A DNA stretch of 64,000 bases from Nicotiana tabacum (lineage: Eukaryota; Streptophyta; Magnoliopsida; Solanales; Solanaceae), in the NCBI RefSeq assembly GCF_000715075.1, contig NC_134082.1:138124948-138188947 (forward strand), written 5' to 3'. Position 1 is the first letter of the stretch; the number at the start of each line of letters is the position of its first letter. The translations under genes were made by a program, and so were the position numbers. Below the pieces are notes generated by a model. It was not told the DNA's origin. It was given only the letters and a program-made list of their open reading frames with translations, and did no database searches. Below, one piece after another: positions 10,282 through 22,906 of this stretch.

Positions 10282-13200
10282 ATGCCTTCGACTAGGAAGC
10301 AAACGATTAGTAGACGGCTTGATACAGCAGCGGGAGAGGGTACCAGTCAGGTGCCCCAAGTCAGAGCAGGACAAAGTGAGGCTCAAAGTGAGATGCCCTC
10401 TCATACCTCATCTACTCCATCTCCTCCAGAGGATATTAGAAGGCACCCAGCGCCTCCAGTTCCTCCGTCTGGCACTCCAGACCAGGATATGCAGAGTGCT
10501 TTGCAGTTATTGACTAGCTTGGTAGCTGCTCAGGCTCAGAGGCAGAATACAGGTGCTGCTGAGAAACCAGTTAGTACAAGAGTTCGTGATTTTATTAATT
10601 TAGACCCTCCAGTGTTTACCGGATCAGACCCCAAGGAGGACCCACAGACTTTTATTGACCAGGTTCATCGTACACTTCGGGTTATGCATGTTAGTGATAC
10701 AGAGGCAGTAGAGTTGGCTTCTTATCGGCTACGGGATTTAGCAGTTCTCTGGTATGATAGTTGGGAGAGATCCAGGGGTCCGAACCCTCCTCCAGCTGTG
10801 TGGAAGGAATTTTCTGAGGCCTTTCTTCGTCACTACTTGCCAGTTGAGATACGACGAGCTAGAGTTGATAAGTTCTTGAACCTTAGACAAGGTAATATGA
10901 GTGTGCGAGAGTACAGTATGCCGTTTGATTCTTTGGCAAGGTATGCTCCCCATATGGTGGCCGAGATGAGTGATAGGGTGCATATGTTCGTGAATGGGTT
11001 GGGACCACATCTAATAAATGAGTGTACGACAACCTCCTTGGTGGAGGGCATGGATATTTCTCGTATTCAAGCTTATGCCCAGACCCTAGAGGATCGTAAG
11101 CACCAGCAGAGGGCAGTTAGGGAGCAGGATAGAGGCCAGCATAAGAGGGCGAGATTTGCAGGGTATTCTGATGACTTCAGAGGCCGCATCAGGCCACAGT
11201 TTTCGAGGAGTTCGGCGCCACCTGTAGCTAGTGCTCCTCCACAGTTTCAGAGGCCTCGATATGATCGATCCTATTCTGGTCCAGGTCAGAGTTCGCGGGC
11301 ATCTGGCTCGCAACATCACATGGATACTAGTCAGATGAGACCCCCAACACCACATTGTGATCAGTGCGGCAAGGCCCACTTTGGACTGTGTCGTCGAGGT
11401 TCTGATGCATGCTATTCGTGCGGGCAGCCTGGCCATATGATGCGGGATTGTCCTAATAGAGGAGGTGATGGTATGGCTCAGCCGACTGGATCTGTGTCTG
11501 GTTCTTCCTCATCAGTTCGACCTCCAGCACGGGGTTTTCAGCAGTCGACAGGTCGTGGTAGGGGTAGAGGTGCAGTGCCAAGTTTGAGTGGTGCTCAAAA
11601 TCGAACCTATGCTCTAGTAGGTCGACAGGATCTCGAGTCGTCTCCAGATGTTGTTACAGGTATTATATCTGTATTTTCTTATGATGTATATGCGTTGATT
11701 GATCCGGGATCTACATTATCATATGTTACACCCTTTGTGGCTAATAAGTTTGGCATTGAACCTGAATTGATAAGTAAACCCCTCGCGGTATCTACTCCGA
11801 TAGGAGATTCTGTGATTGCTAGAAGGGTATATAGAGGTTGCACTATGATGATTTGTAGTCGTCAAACCTCGGCAAATTTATTTGAGTTAGAAATGGTTGA
11901 TTTTGATGTGATAATGGGAATGGACTGGTTGGCCTCATGCTATGCAAATGTTGACTGTCGTACGAAGATGGTTAGGTTCCAATTTCCGGGTGAACCCGTC
12001 ATTGAATGGAAAGGGAACATTGCTACACCGAAAGGTAGGTTTATTTCCTATCTTAAGGCAAGGAAAATGATCTCAAAAGGTTACATTTATCATCTCGTTC
12101 GCGTTAGGGATGCGGAGGCGAAACCGCCTACTTTACAATCAATCCCTGTGGTTAACGAATTCCCAGATGTTTTCCCAGATGAACTCCCGGGCCTTCCTCC
12201 TGAAAGGGAGATTGAGTTTAGCATTGATGTGTTGCCTGACACTCAACCGATCTCTATTCCTCCATACAGAATGGCCCCGGCAGAGTTGCGAGAGTTGAAG
12301 GTGCAGTTGAAGGACTTGTTGGATAAGGGCTTTATTAGGCCTAGCACTTCACCTTGGGGTGCACCAGTCCTATTCGTGCGGAAGAAAGACGGGTCGTTAC
12401 GGATGTGTATCGACTATCGACAGTTGAATAAGTCTACAATAAAGAACAAGTATCCACTTCCAAGAATTGATGACCTGTTTGACCAACTCCAGGGTGCCAA
12501 GTATTTCTCTAAGATTGATTTACGTTCAGGGTATCATCAGTTGAGGGTTAGGGAGAAGGATATTCCAAAGACGGCCTTCCGGACAAGATATGGGCACTTT
12601 GAGTTCTTGGTGATGTCGTTCGGGCTAACAAATGCCCCAGCAGCTTTTATGGATCTCATGAATACTATATTCAGGCCCTATCTTGATGTGTTCATGATTG
12701 TATTCATTGATGACATTCTAGTGTATTCTCGTTCGGAGGTGGAACATGCGGGCCACTTGCGGATAGTATTACAGACGCTTCAGGATCGTAAGTTATATGC
12801 TAAGCTCTCCAAATGTGAATTCTGGCTGAACTCAGTAGCATTCCTTGGCCATGTGATATCTGATGAGGGTATTAGTGTCGACACTCAGAAGATCGATGCA
12901 GTAAAGAATTGGCCGAGACCTACAACACCATCAGAAGTCCGCAGCTTCCTAGGGCTAGCAGGATATTATAGGCGGTTTGTGGAAGGATTTTCCTCTATAT
13001 CATCACCATTGACTAAGTTAACACAAAAAGCTACCAAATTCCAGTGGTCTGACACTTGTGAACGTAGTTTTCAGGAGTTGAAGAATCGATTGACATCTGC
13101 ACCAGTGCTCACTCTTCCTGAAGGAACAGAAGGTTATGTGGTATATTGTGATGCCTCAGGTATAGGTTTGGGGTGCGTATTGATGCAGCATGGGAATGTG

Positions 13201-15108
13201 ATTGCTTATGCATCAAGACAATTGAAGAAGCATGAAAAGAATTATCCAACCCATGATTTGGAATTGGCTGCAGTAATATATGCTTTGAAGATATGGCGGC
13301 ACTACTTATACGGCGTCCATGTTGACATCTACACAGATCACAAGAGTTTACAATACATCTTCAAGCAGAAAGAGTTGAATTTGAGGCAGCGTAGGTGGCT
13401 TGAATTATTGAAAGACTACGACGTCGAGATATTGTATCATCCCGGTAAAGCCAATGTTGTGGCAGACGCTCTCAGCCGTAAATCAATGGGAAGCTTAGTA
13501 CATATTGAGGCAGGTAGATGGGGGTTGATTAAAGAGCTTCATCAGCTAGCCAATATGAGAATCAGATTGTTAGACTCTGATGACGGAGGTGTTACTGTAC
13601 AGAATACATCAGAATCATCTTTGGTAGCCGAGGTAAAAGCACGACAATATGAAGATCCTATCTTAGTACGATTAAGAGAAAGCATTAAACAGTGTAAAAG
13701 TATGGCTTTTAGGATCGGAAAAGATGGGGCACTGAGATACCAGGGCCGATTGTGTGTGCCTAATGTGGCAGGGTTGCGAGAGAAGATTATGAATGAGATT
13801 CATCAATCCTGATATTCCATCCATCCCGGCTCGACAAAGATGTATCATGATGTCAATGAGCAGTATTGGTGGGATAATATGAAGAAGTCTATTGCTGAAT
13901 TTGTAGCCCAGTGTCCCAATTGTCAACAAGTAAAGATAGAACATCAGAAACCCGGTGGATTTCTTCAAAATATAGAGATTCCGACCTGGAAGTGGGAGGT
14001 GATTAATATGGACTTCATTATTGGATTACCTCGCTCTTATCATAAGTTTGACTCCATCTGGGTGATAATTGATCGACTTACAAAATGTGCCCATTTTCTG
14101 CCAGTGAAGACAACTTACGCGGCTGAAGATTATGCAAAGTTGTATATTAAGGAGATTGTTAGGCTTCATGGTGTGCCCATATCTATTATATCAGACCGAG
14201 GAGCTCAATTTACAGCTAACTTTTGGAGGTCTTTCCAGAAGGGTTTAGGCACACAAGTAAATCTCAGCACTGCATTTCATCCGCAGACTGACGGACAGGC
14301 TGAACGTACCATTCAGACACTGGAAGATATGCTACGAGCATGTGTTCTAGATTTTAAGGGGAATTGGGATGATCATCTTCCACTCATAGAATTCGCCTAT
14401 AACAATAGCTACCATTCCAGTATTAAAATGGCCCCATACGAGGCACTATACGGGAGGAGATGTAGATCACCAGTTGGATGGTTCGAAGTCGGTGAAACAG
14501 AATTATATGGGCCAGATTTGATTCACCAAGCTATTGAGAAGGTGAAAGTGATACAGGAGCGATTGAGGACGGCACAAAGCAGGCAAAAATCTTATTCTGA
14601 TGTCCGACGTTGTGATCTAGAGTTTGAGGTTGGTGATTGGGTTTTCCTGAGGATCTCACCAATGAAGGGTATTATGCGTTTTGGGAAGAAAGGTAAGCTG
14701 AGTCCAAGGTATATCGGGCCGTATAAAATTCTTCGACGGATTGGACAGGTTGCTTATGAGTTTGAATTGCCATCCGAATTGGAATTTGTCCCCCCGGTAT
14801 TCCATGTATCTATGTTGAGAAAATGTATTGGAGACCCTTCTCGAGTCGTCCCTATCAAAGATGTACAAGTTACAGAGGACCTATCATATGAAGAAGTGCC
14901 AGTGGCGATATTAGATCGGCAAGTCCGCAAGCTGAGAACAAAAGATGTAGCTTCCGTCAAAGTATTGTGGAGGAACAAAAATATGGAAGAAATGACATGG
15001 GAAGCAGAAAAGGAGATGAAGTCAAAATACCCTTACTTATTCCAGAATGAAGATAACAAGGATGCTGGTGGAAGACAGGATACATTGGAAGAAGAAACGA
15101 CTCTATGA
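10282..15108 (+). pseudogene. gag-pol: Tekay gag-pol polyprotein, one in-frame stop
   Basis: A single frame of 1,608 codons encodes capsid, protease, RT, RNase H, integrase and a chromodomain-like tail. I start it at the ATG at 10282; the frame is open three bases upstream through a GTG. Landmarks: CCHC knuckle [14 protein letters not shown] at residues 377-390; protease DPGST from 474; RT FIDD at 808-811; RNase H YCDAS (Asp957) and TDHKS (Asp1019); integrase core D1244, D1305, E1341, an exact D-35-E spacing. The tail at about 1543-1587 (ILDRQVRKLR to EMTWEAE) resembles the Tekay chromodomain. The only break I see is TGA at 13810-13812 (codon 1177), between RNase H and the integrase zinc-binding region. 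It separates a 1,176-residue gag-pro-RT-RH part from integrase. No frameshift is present and all named catalytic residues remain, so loss of function looks recent. Confidence 0.95.
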
Positions 15109-15350
15109 GGTAAGCAATAATTTGAGAATACTCCTCCTTAATACAAAATGATGATATGTAGATAATGTAAATACGCATAATACTTTGTGTAGACTTGTGA
15201 AACCATATGTTGGGCTTAATTACTTGCAAGTTTTGCTAGTGACCATTTTATAGGGGAAAATTGATCGGAAATTTCCATTGGAATCCACGATGATTTAAAC
15301 TCCCCATAAACCCTTACATTCGAGGACGAATGTTCCTAAGGGAGGGAGGG
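15109..15350 (+). other. Tekay 3' untranslated region
   Basis: A 240-base non-coding stretch between the end of gag-pol and the 3' LTR. It ends in the CGAGGACGAATGTTCC block and polypurine tract. Nothing else is recognised in it. Confidence 0.8.
15337..15350 (+). other. Polypurine tract of the Tekay element
   Basis: TAAGGGAGGGAGGG lies directly before the 3' LTR and would prime plus-strand DNA synthesis. It follows the GAGGACGAATGTTC block; a similar GAGGACGAACAATTG precedes the 3' LTR of E4 on the other strand. Confidence 0.9.
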
Positions 15351-18015
15351 TGTTACAACCCATATACACATGTGTTAGTTCATGCCATATATTAGTTAAC
15401 ATAAATCCAAGAAGGAATTATCTTTGAGATTATAAGAAGTCAATCCTATTGGTCTTAAGTGATACAAGAGTGTATAAGGGTGATTAACCAGTATTAGAAG
15501 TTAAACGAATCAAGGATGTTGTAACTCGTATTTTCAGGTAATCTAGCGGTGCTTAATACACTCAAGAGGTCATTTATTAAGGTATTTTAATCATATAATA
15601 TCCGTATCATAAGTCTTGAAGTCAAACGAGTTATGAAACAAAAGTCGACAAAAGTTATCACAACTTAGATTCATAATTTTACTTAAACATTAGGTCAAAT
15701 ATTTCTAATCTTTTCTCATAATTTACAAGGAATTACGGGGTGATCTACCCACCAAATTAAAGATCTATGAGTCTAGTTTCCAACGCATTAAACCGTTCAT
15801 CGATACGATCTCGGAGTAGAGAGATATTCGCGATTTTGCGAGACTGCGCCAAGCACCTCTCTATGGGGCCCACTAAGTCGGTTTAAGATATTTGGACCTA
15901 TATAGGATGCCTACAACCCGTTTTAAATCATTTCTTTTCACTATTTTCAGACCTTAGAACCCTAGGAACATCCTCTCAAGGTTCTCTCAAGATTCAAGAC
16001 CCAAAAAAGGGCAAACAACACAAATCAAGTGTCGGGAATTCCGTGGCGCTAGTAAGTCTCTTGTTCTTCTTGTTGTTGCTCATTTTTGTGTCGTTCCAGA
16101 TCGTGTGGGAGGTTGTTTTAAAGGGTTTATGTTCTGTAAATACTCCCTCATGTTCTTAATATCAATCCTAGGTGATTTCAAGCCTTCTAAAGTGATTCTA
16201 GTGCCGAAAAACACTAATTGATCGCTAGTTTCGTTTTTTTTGTTGTGTGGCAGCATTGGAGGGATATTTCATGGAAATTTAAGGTCAAATTGGAGTTGTT
16301 CTTTCTGTATAAAGGTAAGGAACCTCTTACTCTATATGTATTTAAGATTATCCAAGTTGCGGCTAAGCCATTGATGCTAGAACTTGTGAGATATATATCG
16401 AAAGGTTTGGTAGTAATGTTATTGTTTTGTGGACTGTTTTGCGCTGTTGTTGGGCTGCGTATTTTTCTACTATCTTGTGGAGTTTTGGAGGAGGAAGGGT
16501 GTGGCGAAACACCATATATATGTAGGGTTATGGGCTGATAGTTATTCGTAACATTTCCATATTGTTTGACACGACTATGGTGGTCGTCGTATGTATGGAG
16601 TGATTAGGCTGTGTGTGGACTATTTTGGGAGGCTCAATATGTTTATTATTGATGTTGTTTGGGCTGTTTGGTGACTGTTTTGAATGGTGTGAGGTCATAT
16701 ATATAGGGGAGGTGCTGTCTGTTTCATCGTAAAATAGGTTGTGGTCGATACATAATAGTTATGACGCTTAAATGATAACGATAGTATCGTTTCTCTTATT
16801 GTAGACTAAGGAGTTTTGACAATTGCATAGCTTGAGATTGGGGAAGTATATACAAGGTATGTGAGGCTATCCCTTTCCTTCTTTTGCACGACTCCGATTG
16901 CACATAATGTAATGAACGATCTTCCAAGATACTCTACTCTTAGAAGCTAGCAGTACTTACATTGTTTTCCCTCTTATGGAACGATTGATGTTAATGTTGC
17001 TTCTCTTAGTCTTATGTTATCAATGTTGTTGGTACTTCCTGATTCTTATAAGGTTCATAGTGAAGAGTTAGTCCTAATAACGTGTACAGAGGATACCGAC
17101 CTTACGTCACTCCGAAAGGTTTAGAATGTGATTCCATGAGTCGAGCATGCATTATATATATGTATCTATTTTACTCTACCGAGCCACTCTATAGTTGGCC
17201 GGGTACGGCACCTATTGTGCAACCACTGATCAGTTGGGTTTTACCGAGCTCCACGTGGCCGGGTAACGATTCTACCGAGCCTATTATGGCCGGGTACGAT
17301 ATGATGATGATGATGCCCACAGAGGCGAATGCTTTAAAGGTTTATGTATTTATACATATGTATCATGCATTTCATGTAAGTAGCCCTCAGAGGTACTAAG
17401 ATGTTACAGGTGGTATATTCTTTATCCTTGCTTACATTACTGATCGTATTTATGGTTCCTTGCCTTACATACTCAGTACTTTATTCGTACTGACGTCCTT
17501 TTATTTGTAGATGCTGCATGTCATGCTGCAGGTCCTGATAGACAGACAGGTGCAGCTCCCCCACCACAGTAGGCTGTCCAGTTCAGTAGTGATTGGCGAG
17601 ATCCCTTCTCCGGACTTGCCTTGGTCTTGATATGCAATCTTTGTTATAGACATTATGGGTATGTCGGGGCCCTGTTCCAGCTATGTTGCAACACTTATGT
17701 TCTTTTAGAGGCTCATAGACAGGTGTCGGCTCATGTATAGTTTGGTATGCCTTGTCGGCTAGTTTTTGTTGTATAGTCTTTCATAGTAGCGTGGTAGCTC
17801 ATACCTTATATGTAGTTTCTTGATTGTCTGGTCATCCCCTGCTATGTATGTTCATGCCGTCATATTTTATTGCTGGTTGTCCATGATCTAGGTCTACCAT
17901 TTATATTGATCTCTTTAGCCTTAAAAGATAATAATGAAGGTTAGATGAAATGTACGTTGGTGCTCGGCAAGTGTGGTCGGGTGCTAGTCATGGCCCTTCA
18001 GTTTGGGTCGTGACA
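15351..18015 (+). repeat. 3' LTR of the Tekay element
   Basis: Also 2,665 bp and near-identical to the 5' LTR. Differences are scattered single bases with two one-base indels: a shorter A-run near 16007 and an extra A near 17265. Its TATATA is at 15899-15904. The CAAGG TSD follows directly. Confidence 0.95.
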
Positions 18016-18020
18016 CAAGG
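18016..18020. repeat. Target-site duplication CAAGG, right copy
   Basis: Directly follows the 3' LTR end and matches 7407-7411. Ogre-B ORF1 resumes after it. Confidence 0.95.
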
Positions 18021-19555
18021 TTGCTAAGCTAGTAGGAGAATCTTCATTCCAGTGATCAGACTCTTGTCCGGAAATACCTAGGAAATCTACCTTCCCTCCT
18101 GGAGGTCCAATCCAACAACAAAATCATAGAAGCTGCTACTCTGTTCTGGGATTGTGATAGGTCTGTGTTTCGCTTTGGAGAGATTGATATGACACCCCTG
18201 CTAGAGGAAATAGGAGGATTGGCTGGTATACCATGGGAGACCCCGGGTTTGTTAATGCTGTAAAATTGCAAGGGTAGAGGTTTTCTCAAAATGATGGGCC
18301 TAAAGAAGAATCCAGGCTTGACATATTTGAAGGAGTCCTACATTCCCTTTGATTATTTGTACGAGAGGTACAGTCACAACAAATCCTACCGTACTTATCT
18401 GGATGAGTTCGCCCTTACATCGTTGGGGCATATTCACCGAAGGGTCTTTGTCTTCATGTTCTGCTTCTTGGGGATGATAGTGTTTCCAATGAAGAAAGCA
18501 AGGATCCACACCAGGCTAGCCATGGTCACCAAAACTTTTATGGAGGGAATTGGTGGACAACTATTTAGCATAGTGCCCATGATCATCGCAGAGATATACT
18601 GAGCCTTGGAAAAGTGTCAACAAGGAGCCCAACACTTCGAGGGCTGCAACTTGCTACTCCAGCTCTGGCTCATGGAGCATCTTCAAAGGGGTGAATATCG
18701 GCAAGAGATTCAGCATAGAGACTGGGACGATAATATAGCCTTCCATCAACCAAGGCGAATGAACTACATTCCCAACATGTTTGCTCAGCCAGAAGATGCC
18801 AAGGGGTGGGTGGAGATGTTTGAAAATCTAACTGAGGATCAAGTACAATGGATGTTCGAGTAGTTCCCTACTGAAGAGATCATCGCCTGATCCAGGGATG
18901 CACCATTTCTGATATTGATCGGTTTGAGATGAACCTACCTTTATATCCCTCTCCAAGTTATGAGACAGGCTGGTAGGAAGCAGGTTATACCAAGGGTCGA
19001 CAAGATGAGTCACTTCCGGGCTGACTTCTAAGCCGATGACAGCCTTATAAGTGCCAAGCTCAACATATGTGGCATTGCAAGATCATCATGGGAAGAGATA
19101 CTATCGAACCAGACATATACCATGCTGGCTGCACCCCATACTATTCAGGCTGGCTGGAGGATACTCACAATGGTCTGGGCCAACCCGGGTTTGTTCGAGG
19201 TCACAGAATCATCGATGAAAGGGCTGAAGCACATGTCAAATACAACCAACTGCGCAAGAGGATTCGGGAATGTGAAAGCGAGCACCGTGAGATTCAAGAA
19301 GCCCACCAAAAACTGATTGAAGAGTGGAAAGACATGACTGTTAGTGCTAACAAGCGATTAGGATACCTGGAACGAGGTTTAGTTGAGCTGGAAAGGAAGT
19401 TTCTCAAGAGGATCGAGGACTGCCAGAATGCTGAAGGAAACGAGGGTGGACACCTCGCCATAGCCTACCTTCTGTTGGGACTTCACGAGCTGGTGAAGCT
19501 GTTCGATGGAGCCAAAGATGCCGAGTCTGGGGAAGGTCCTTCTACTACCAAATAA
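18021..19555 (+). pseudogene. Ogre-B ORF1 (extra ORF upstream of gag), broken
   Basis: Ogre-type elements carry an additional ORF before gag, of unknown function, and this fits that place. The readable protein runs from a VRKYLGNLPSLLEVQ segment (about 18065) through KIIEAATLFWDCDRSVFRFGE and MTPLLEEIGG (about 18120-18220). It continues over 18291-18600 (HIHRRVFVFMFCFLG) and 18606-18862, and ends in a charged, probably coiled-coil tail at 19200-19550, closing with TAA at 19553-19555. The FWD...FRFG and EEIGG pattern recalls the plant retroelement-associated domain annotated as DUF7745 or plant-mobile-domain-like; that is from memory. At least four stops or frame changes are present (18260, 18601, 18861, 18890). 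The 5' end was separated by the Tekay insertion and has stops in the frame I could trace. Confidence 0.65.
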
Positions 19556-19960
19556 ATAGGAGTTTTCTTTTACTTTATGAAATGTAATAAGACCAATGGC
19601 CAAATACATTTTATTCCTTGTTATTTAGTATCGTTTTGGGATTCGTCTACTTTTATCAATAAAATGAGGCATTTAGCATTCTAAGTTCTCCAAATCAATT
19701 TGTCGCTAGGCTTACCTCGGGCACAATGAGGATCCCAAATTAGGACGCGATTTACATTCTTGCACTATGTGTTTAAATATCGCGACACTTTCTTATGATC
19801 CTCACTGACTTGTTACCTTTTTGTTTTTACTTTTTGTTTATTTACTCCCCTCCCAAAGGTTAGTTCGTGCACTCTGGCATCGTTATCATATTCCACAAGA
19901 TCAAAGGGCCCTCTACCCACTCCTCCTCCTAGTCCTATCAGAAGCAGGAACAAAGGAAAG
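19556..19960 (+). other. Spacer between Ogre-B ORF1 and gag
   Basis: About 400 AT-rich bases with no credible frame. I see no repeat or RNA structure in it beyond a TTTTTGTTTTTACTTTTTG run near 19820. Confidence 0.6.
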
Positions 19961-21600
19961 ATGGAAAATTTGAACAACACCAGAAAGGAAAACTCAACTG
20001 AATGGGTAGAGGTCACTCATGGTGCTCAGGTCTCCAAAGAAAGTGCATCCCAACTCGAGCAGAAACTAGTGAAATTTCAGGAGGAACTTGATCTGGTTCA
20101 GAATCTGACAAACTTGTCATTTTCTCTCACCACTCCAGATATCAATTTTCCAAACGCTCAGAAACCCACGCCTCTACAAAACATCCCAAAACCATAAAAA
20201 CATCCCACTCTTCACTACCACTGCAATACTTGCCACACTCCACTACTCATCCCAGAACCTCTGAATTCCACAAATGACCATTTCCACCATAACACCTTAT
20301 ATGGAAACCATGCCACACTCCACCCAACCTGTCTCAATCACACCCGAGTCTGATGATAAAGACTCACTCATCAGGAACCTTACTGCGGAACTCAAGTGAT
20401 TGACTAGTCGAATTTAAGGTGTCGAAGGAAGTAAATGGATTGAAGGGTTGAACTATGAAGATCTTTGCATACAACCAGATGTCGAACTGCCCGAGGGGTA
20501 CAAACCTCCTAAATTCGAGATGTTTGATGGTACAGGGGATCTGAAAGTCCACTTGAGAACATACTGTGACAAGATGGTCGGAGTAGGGAAAGACGAAAGG
20601 ATTCACATGAAGCTTTTCATGAGGAGTCTGAAGGGAGATGCTCTGTCTTCGCACATTAGCCAAGACCCAAAGAAATGGTCAAACTGGGTGATTATGGCGT
20701 CTAACTTTATGGACAGGTTCAGGTTCAACACAGAATATCCACCAGATGTGTTCTACATTCAGAACATAAAGAAGAAGCCCATGGAAACATTCCGCGAGTA
20801 TGCCACTCGCTGGATATCAGAAGTTGCTAAGGTCAGACCTTCTTTAGAAGAAGAACAAATGAACAAGTTTTTCGTCCGGGCTCAAGACCCGCAATACTAT
20901 AAAAGGCTGATGTTAATTGAGAGCCAGAAATTTTCCGACATTATCAAGCTGGGTGAAAGGATTGAAGAAGGCATCAAAAGTGGTATGGTTACAAACTTTG
21001 AAGCTTTACAAGCTACTAATAAAGCTTTACAGTCTGGTGGTTCATCCAAAAAAGGGACGTAGGTGCCGTGATGGTTTCACAAAGAGACAAATCCCTTATC
21101 AAATACCAAGCCTATCTGATACCTCCACTCATATATCAGCCTACCCCGAATTACCAACAACCCTCACCCTCTTACCAAACTCCATCACCTACTTACCAAT
21201 CACCCCACCTCATACATATCAACCTACTTTACCCAGATATTCCTAACCCGCACATGTCTACGAAGCCTACAATGCTCAGACATCCCACTATCAATCACCT
21301 TCTATACGTCAAAACTTTCCTAGAGCTCGACCAAATTTCGATCGCAGACACCCTAAACAGTATACCACCATTGCTGAAACGATTGACCTGTTGTACGAAA
21401 GGCTCAAAGCTATTGGTTATGTCACCCCTATTCCTACTATAACCTCAAAAAACCCTTCTCAATGGGTCATTCCAAATAAATCCTGTGCATACCATTCTGA
21501 CATGAAAGGGCATACCATTGATGAATGCCGCTCTCTGAAAGACAAGATCCATACCTTAGGATTACACAGCCGAGGAGAGAAGGAAAGGGAAAGCTAAATT
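19961..21600 (+). pseudogene. gag: Ogre-B gag, frameshifted
   Basis: Starts at MENLNNTRKENSTEWVEV (19961) with a short coiled-coil-like N-terminus, stopping at 20195. The main capsid domain follows in 20448-21060: GYKPPKFEMFDGTGDLKVH, FRFNTEYPPDVFYIQNIKKK, ETFREYATRW, then TNFEALQATNKALQSGG. A one-base slip in an A-rich run near 21050 ends that frame. The Pro/Tyr-rich tail follows in another frame (21068 onward), then the intact CHHC knuckle PNKSCAYHSDMKGHTIDEC at about 21475-21535. Compared with H, an acidic segment of roughly 300 bases between the knuckle and the protease lead-in is missing. It is the closest relative in the window of the gag at 1-710 and 5582-6640. Confidence 0.85.
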
Positions 21601-21805
21601 CGGGGAAACAGTTGCAGCACAGGGTATGACAAGAACCGACAGGGTTTATACTCTGGAGCATTTAGCTGAGTCAAGTAAGTAGGCCTCTGGTTAGCCGACC
21701 ATCACTAAAACCGGGCCCGATGATCTCTGGAGAAAGATACAAGCCAAGGAATACTCAGTCATTGATCAGCTGAACAAAACACTAACACAGATTTCTATCC
21801 AAGCT

Positions 21806-22906
21806 TTGCTGCAAAGTTTCGACGAACATAAGAATGCCTTGTTGAAAGTGTTGAGTGAGGCATATGTACCAAAAAACATCACCGGAGGAGAAATGGCAAA
21901 CATGGTAAGACACGTATTCGAAAGTCACAAGATCACTTTTCATGAAGATGAGTTGCCACCAGAAGGGTTGAGTCACAACAAAGCATTGCACATCACCGTA
22001 CAATGCGAAGATTATTTTATCACTAGGGTCCTGATTGATGGAGGGTCCAGCCTCAATATTTGTCCATTGGTAACACTCAAAACATTGGGAAAGGGTCTGT
22101 ATGAGATCAAGGATGGGGCCATCAGTGTCAAAGCATTCGATGGCTCCCAAAGATCCACCATTGGGGAAATCAGCCTATGTTTGCAAATGGGGCTTACTTG
22201 GTTCGACGTTGATTTTCAGGTTATAGATGTGCCGACATATTACAACTTGCTATTGGGACGGCCGTGGATCCATGTTGCTAGTGCCGTAGCGTCAACACTA
22301 CATCAGGCTGTGAAATTTGAGTGGAACCACGAAGAGGTGATCATTCACGACGACGGGAGCAATCTCATATACAATCGCCAAACCATCCCAGCAATTAGAG
22401 GAAGGAGAAAGATAGGCGTGGAAACCTATCACCACATCGAGCGAGTCAATGTCGTTGATAAAGATAAATGGTGGGACAACAAAATTGAAAGCATATTGAA
22501 CTGGAGTAGATATGAGCCTGGCAAGGGACTTGGCAAGAACCTTCAAGGAATCGCCAAGCCGATCAAATTGAAGAAAAATGGCGCCGCTTTTGGTCTGGGA
22601 TACAAGTATACTTGGAAGGAATTCAACAACTGGTCGCCACCATGGCGTGGCCCATACTACCCGTTGGAGCAGCTAATACCACATTTGGAGCAGACTTTCC
22701 AGCCGACCAATGTTATCTATGGGTTGGAAGAAGAGGAAGCACTGGCAGTAGTGAGGAATTTATTCCTAGAAGAAGATCACATGGATTGTTGTGTCATTTT
22801 CGAGGAGGAGGGGGAGAAAGACCCTTCCATACAGGTCGTAAGCCGAGGAGCACGCCTCAACAATTGCACCATCAGAACCACCAAAGCTCGGAAAGCCTCG
22901 GGGTAG
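21806..22906 (+). pseudogene. pro: Ogre-B protease with G-patch-like tail
   Basis: Open for 366 codons, the longest unbroken Ogre-B frame. The aspartic protease core shows LIDGGSSLNICPL (near 22035), with GG in place of the usual TG/SG after the catalytic Asp, and the flap-side YYNLLLGRPWIH (near 22240-22270). After it comes a glycine-rich G-patch-like segment (YEPGKGLGKNLQGI, then GAAFGLGYKYTW, about 22510-22615) and an acidic C-terminus ending in TAG at 22904. The MLQSFDEH start is only the first Met in the frame; homologous sequence extends upstream to about 21700 with stops. It is probably translated as gag-pro in intact relatives. Damage in gag and pol makes this copy non-functional, although this segment is intact. 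Confidence 0.8.

Larger units (their letters stand above)
7412..18015 (+). mobile_element. Complete Del/Tekay-type Ty3/gypsy chromovirus (10.6 kb)
   Basis: All structural parts are present in order: TSD CAAGG, 2,665-bp 5' LTR, iMet primer-binding site, gag-pol ending in a chromodomain-like tail, polypurine tract, 2,665-bp 3' LTR, TSD CAAGG. Both LTRs begin TGTTACAACCCATAT and end GGGTCGTGACA. By eye they differ at about 40 positions including two one-base indels (about 1.5%), so this is the youngest insertion in the window. It lies within ORF1 of Ogre-B in the same orientation. Lineage is inferred from the iMet primer site, long LTRs, single gag-pol frame and C-terminal chromodomain. It is defective through one nonsense codon in pol. 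Confidence 0.95.

Noticed and set aside
18291..18602. ORF1 segment as a functional host gene
   Set aside because: It is one piece of a longer frame with several stops, located between an Ogre leader and gag.
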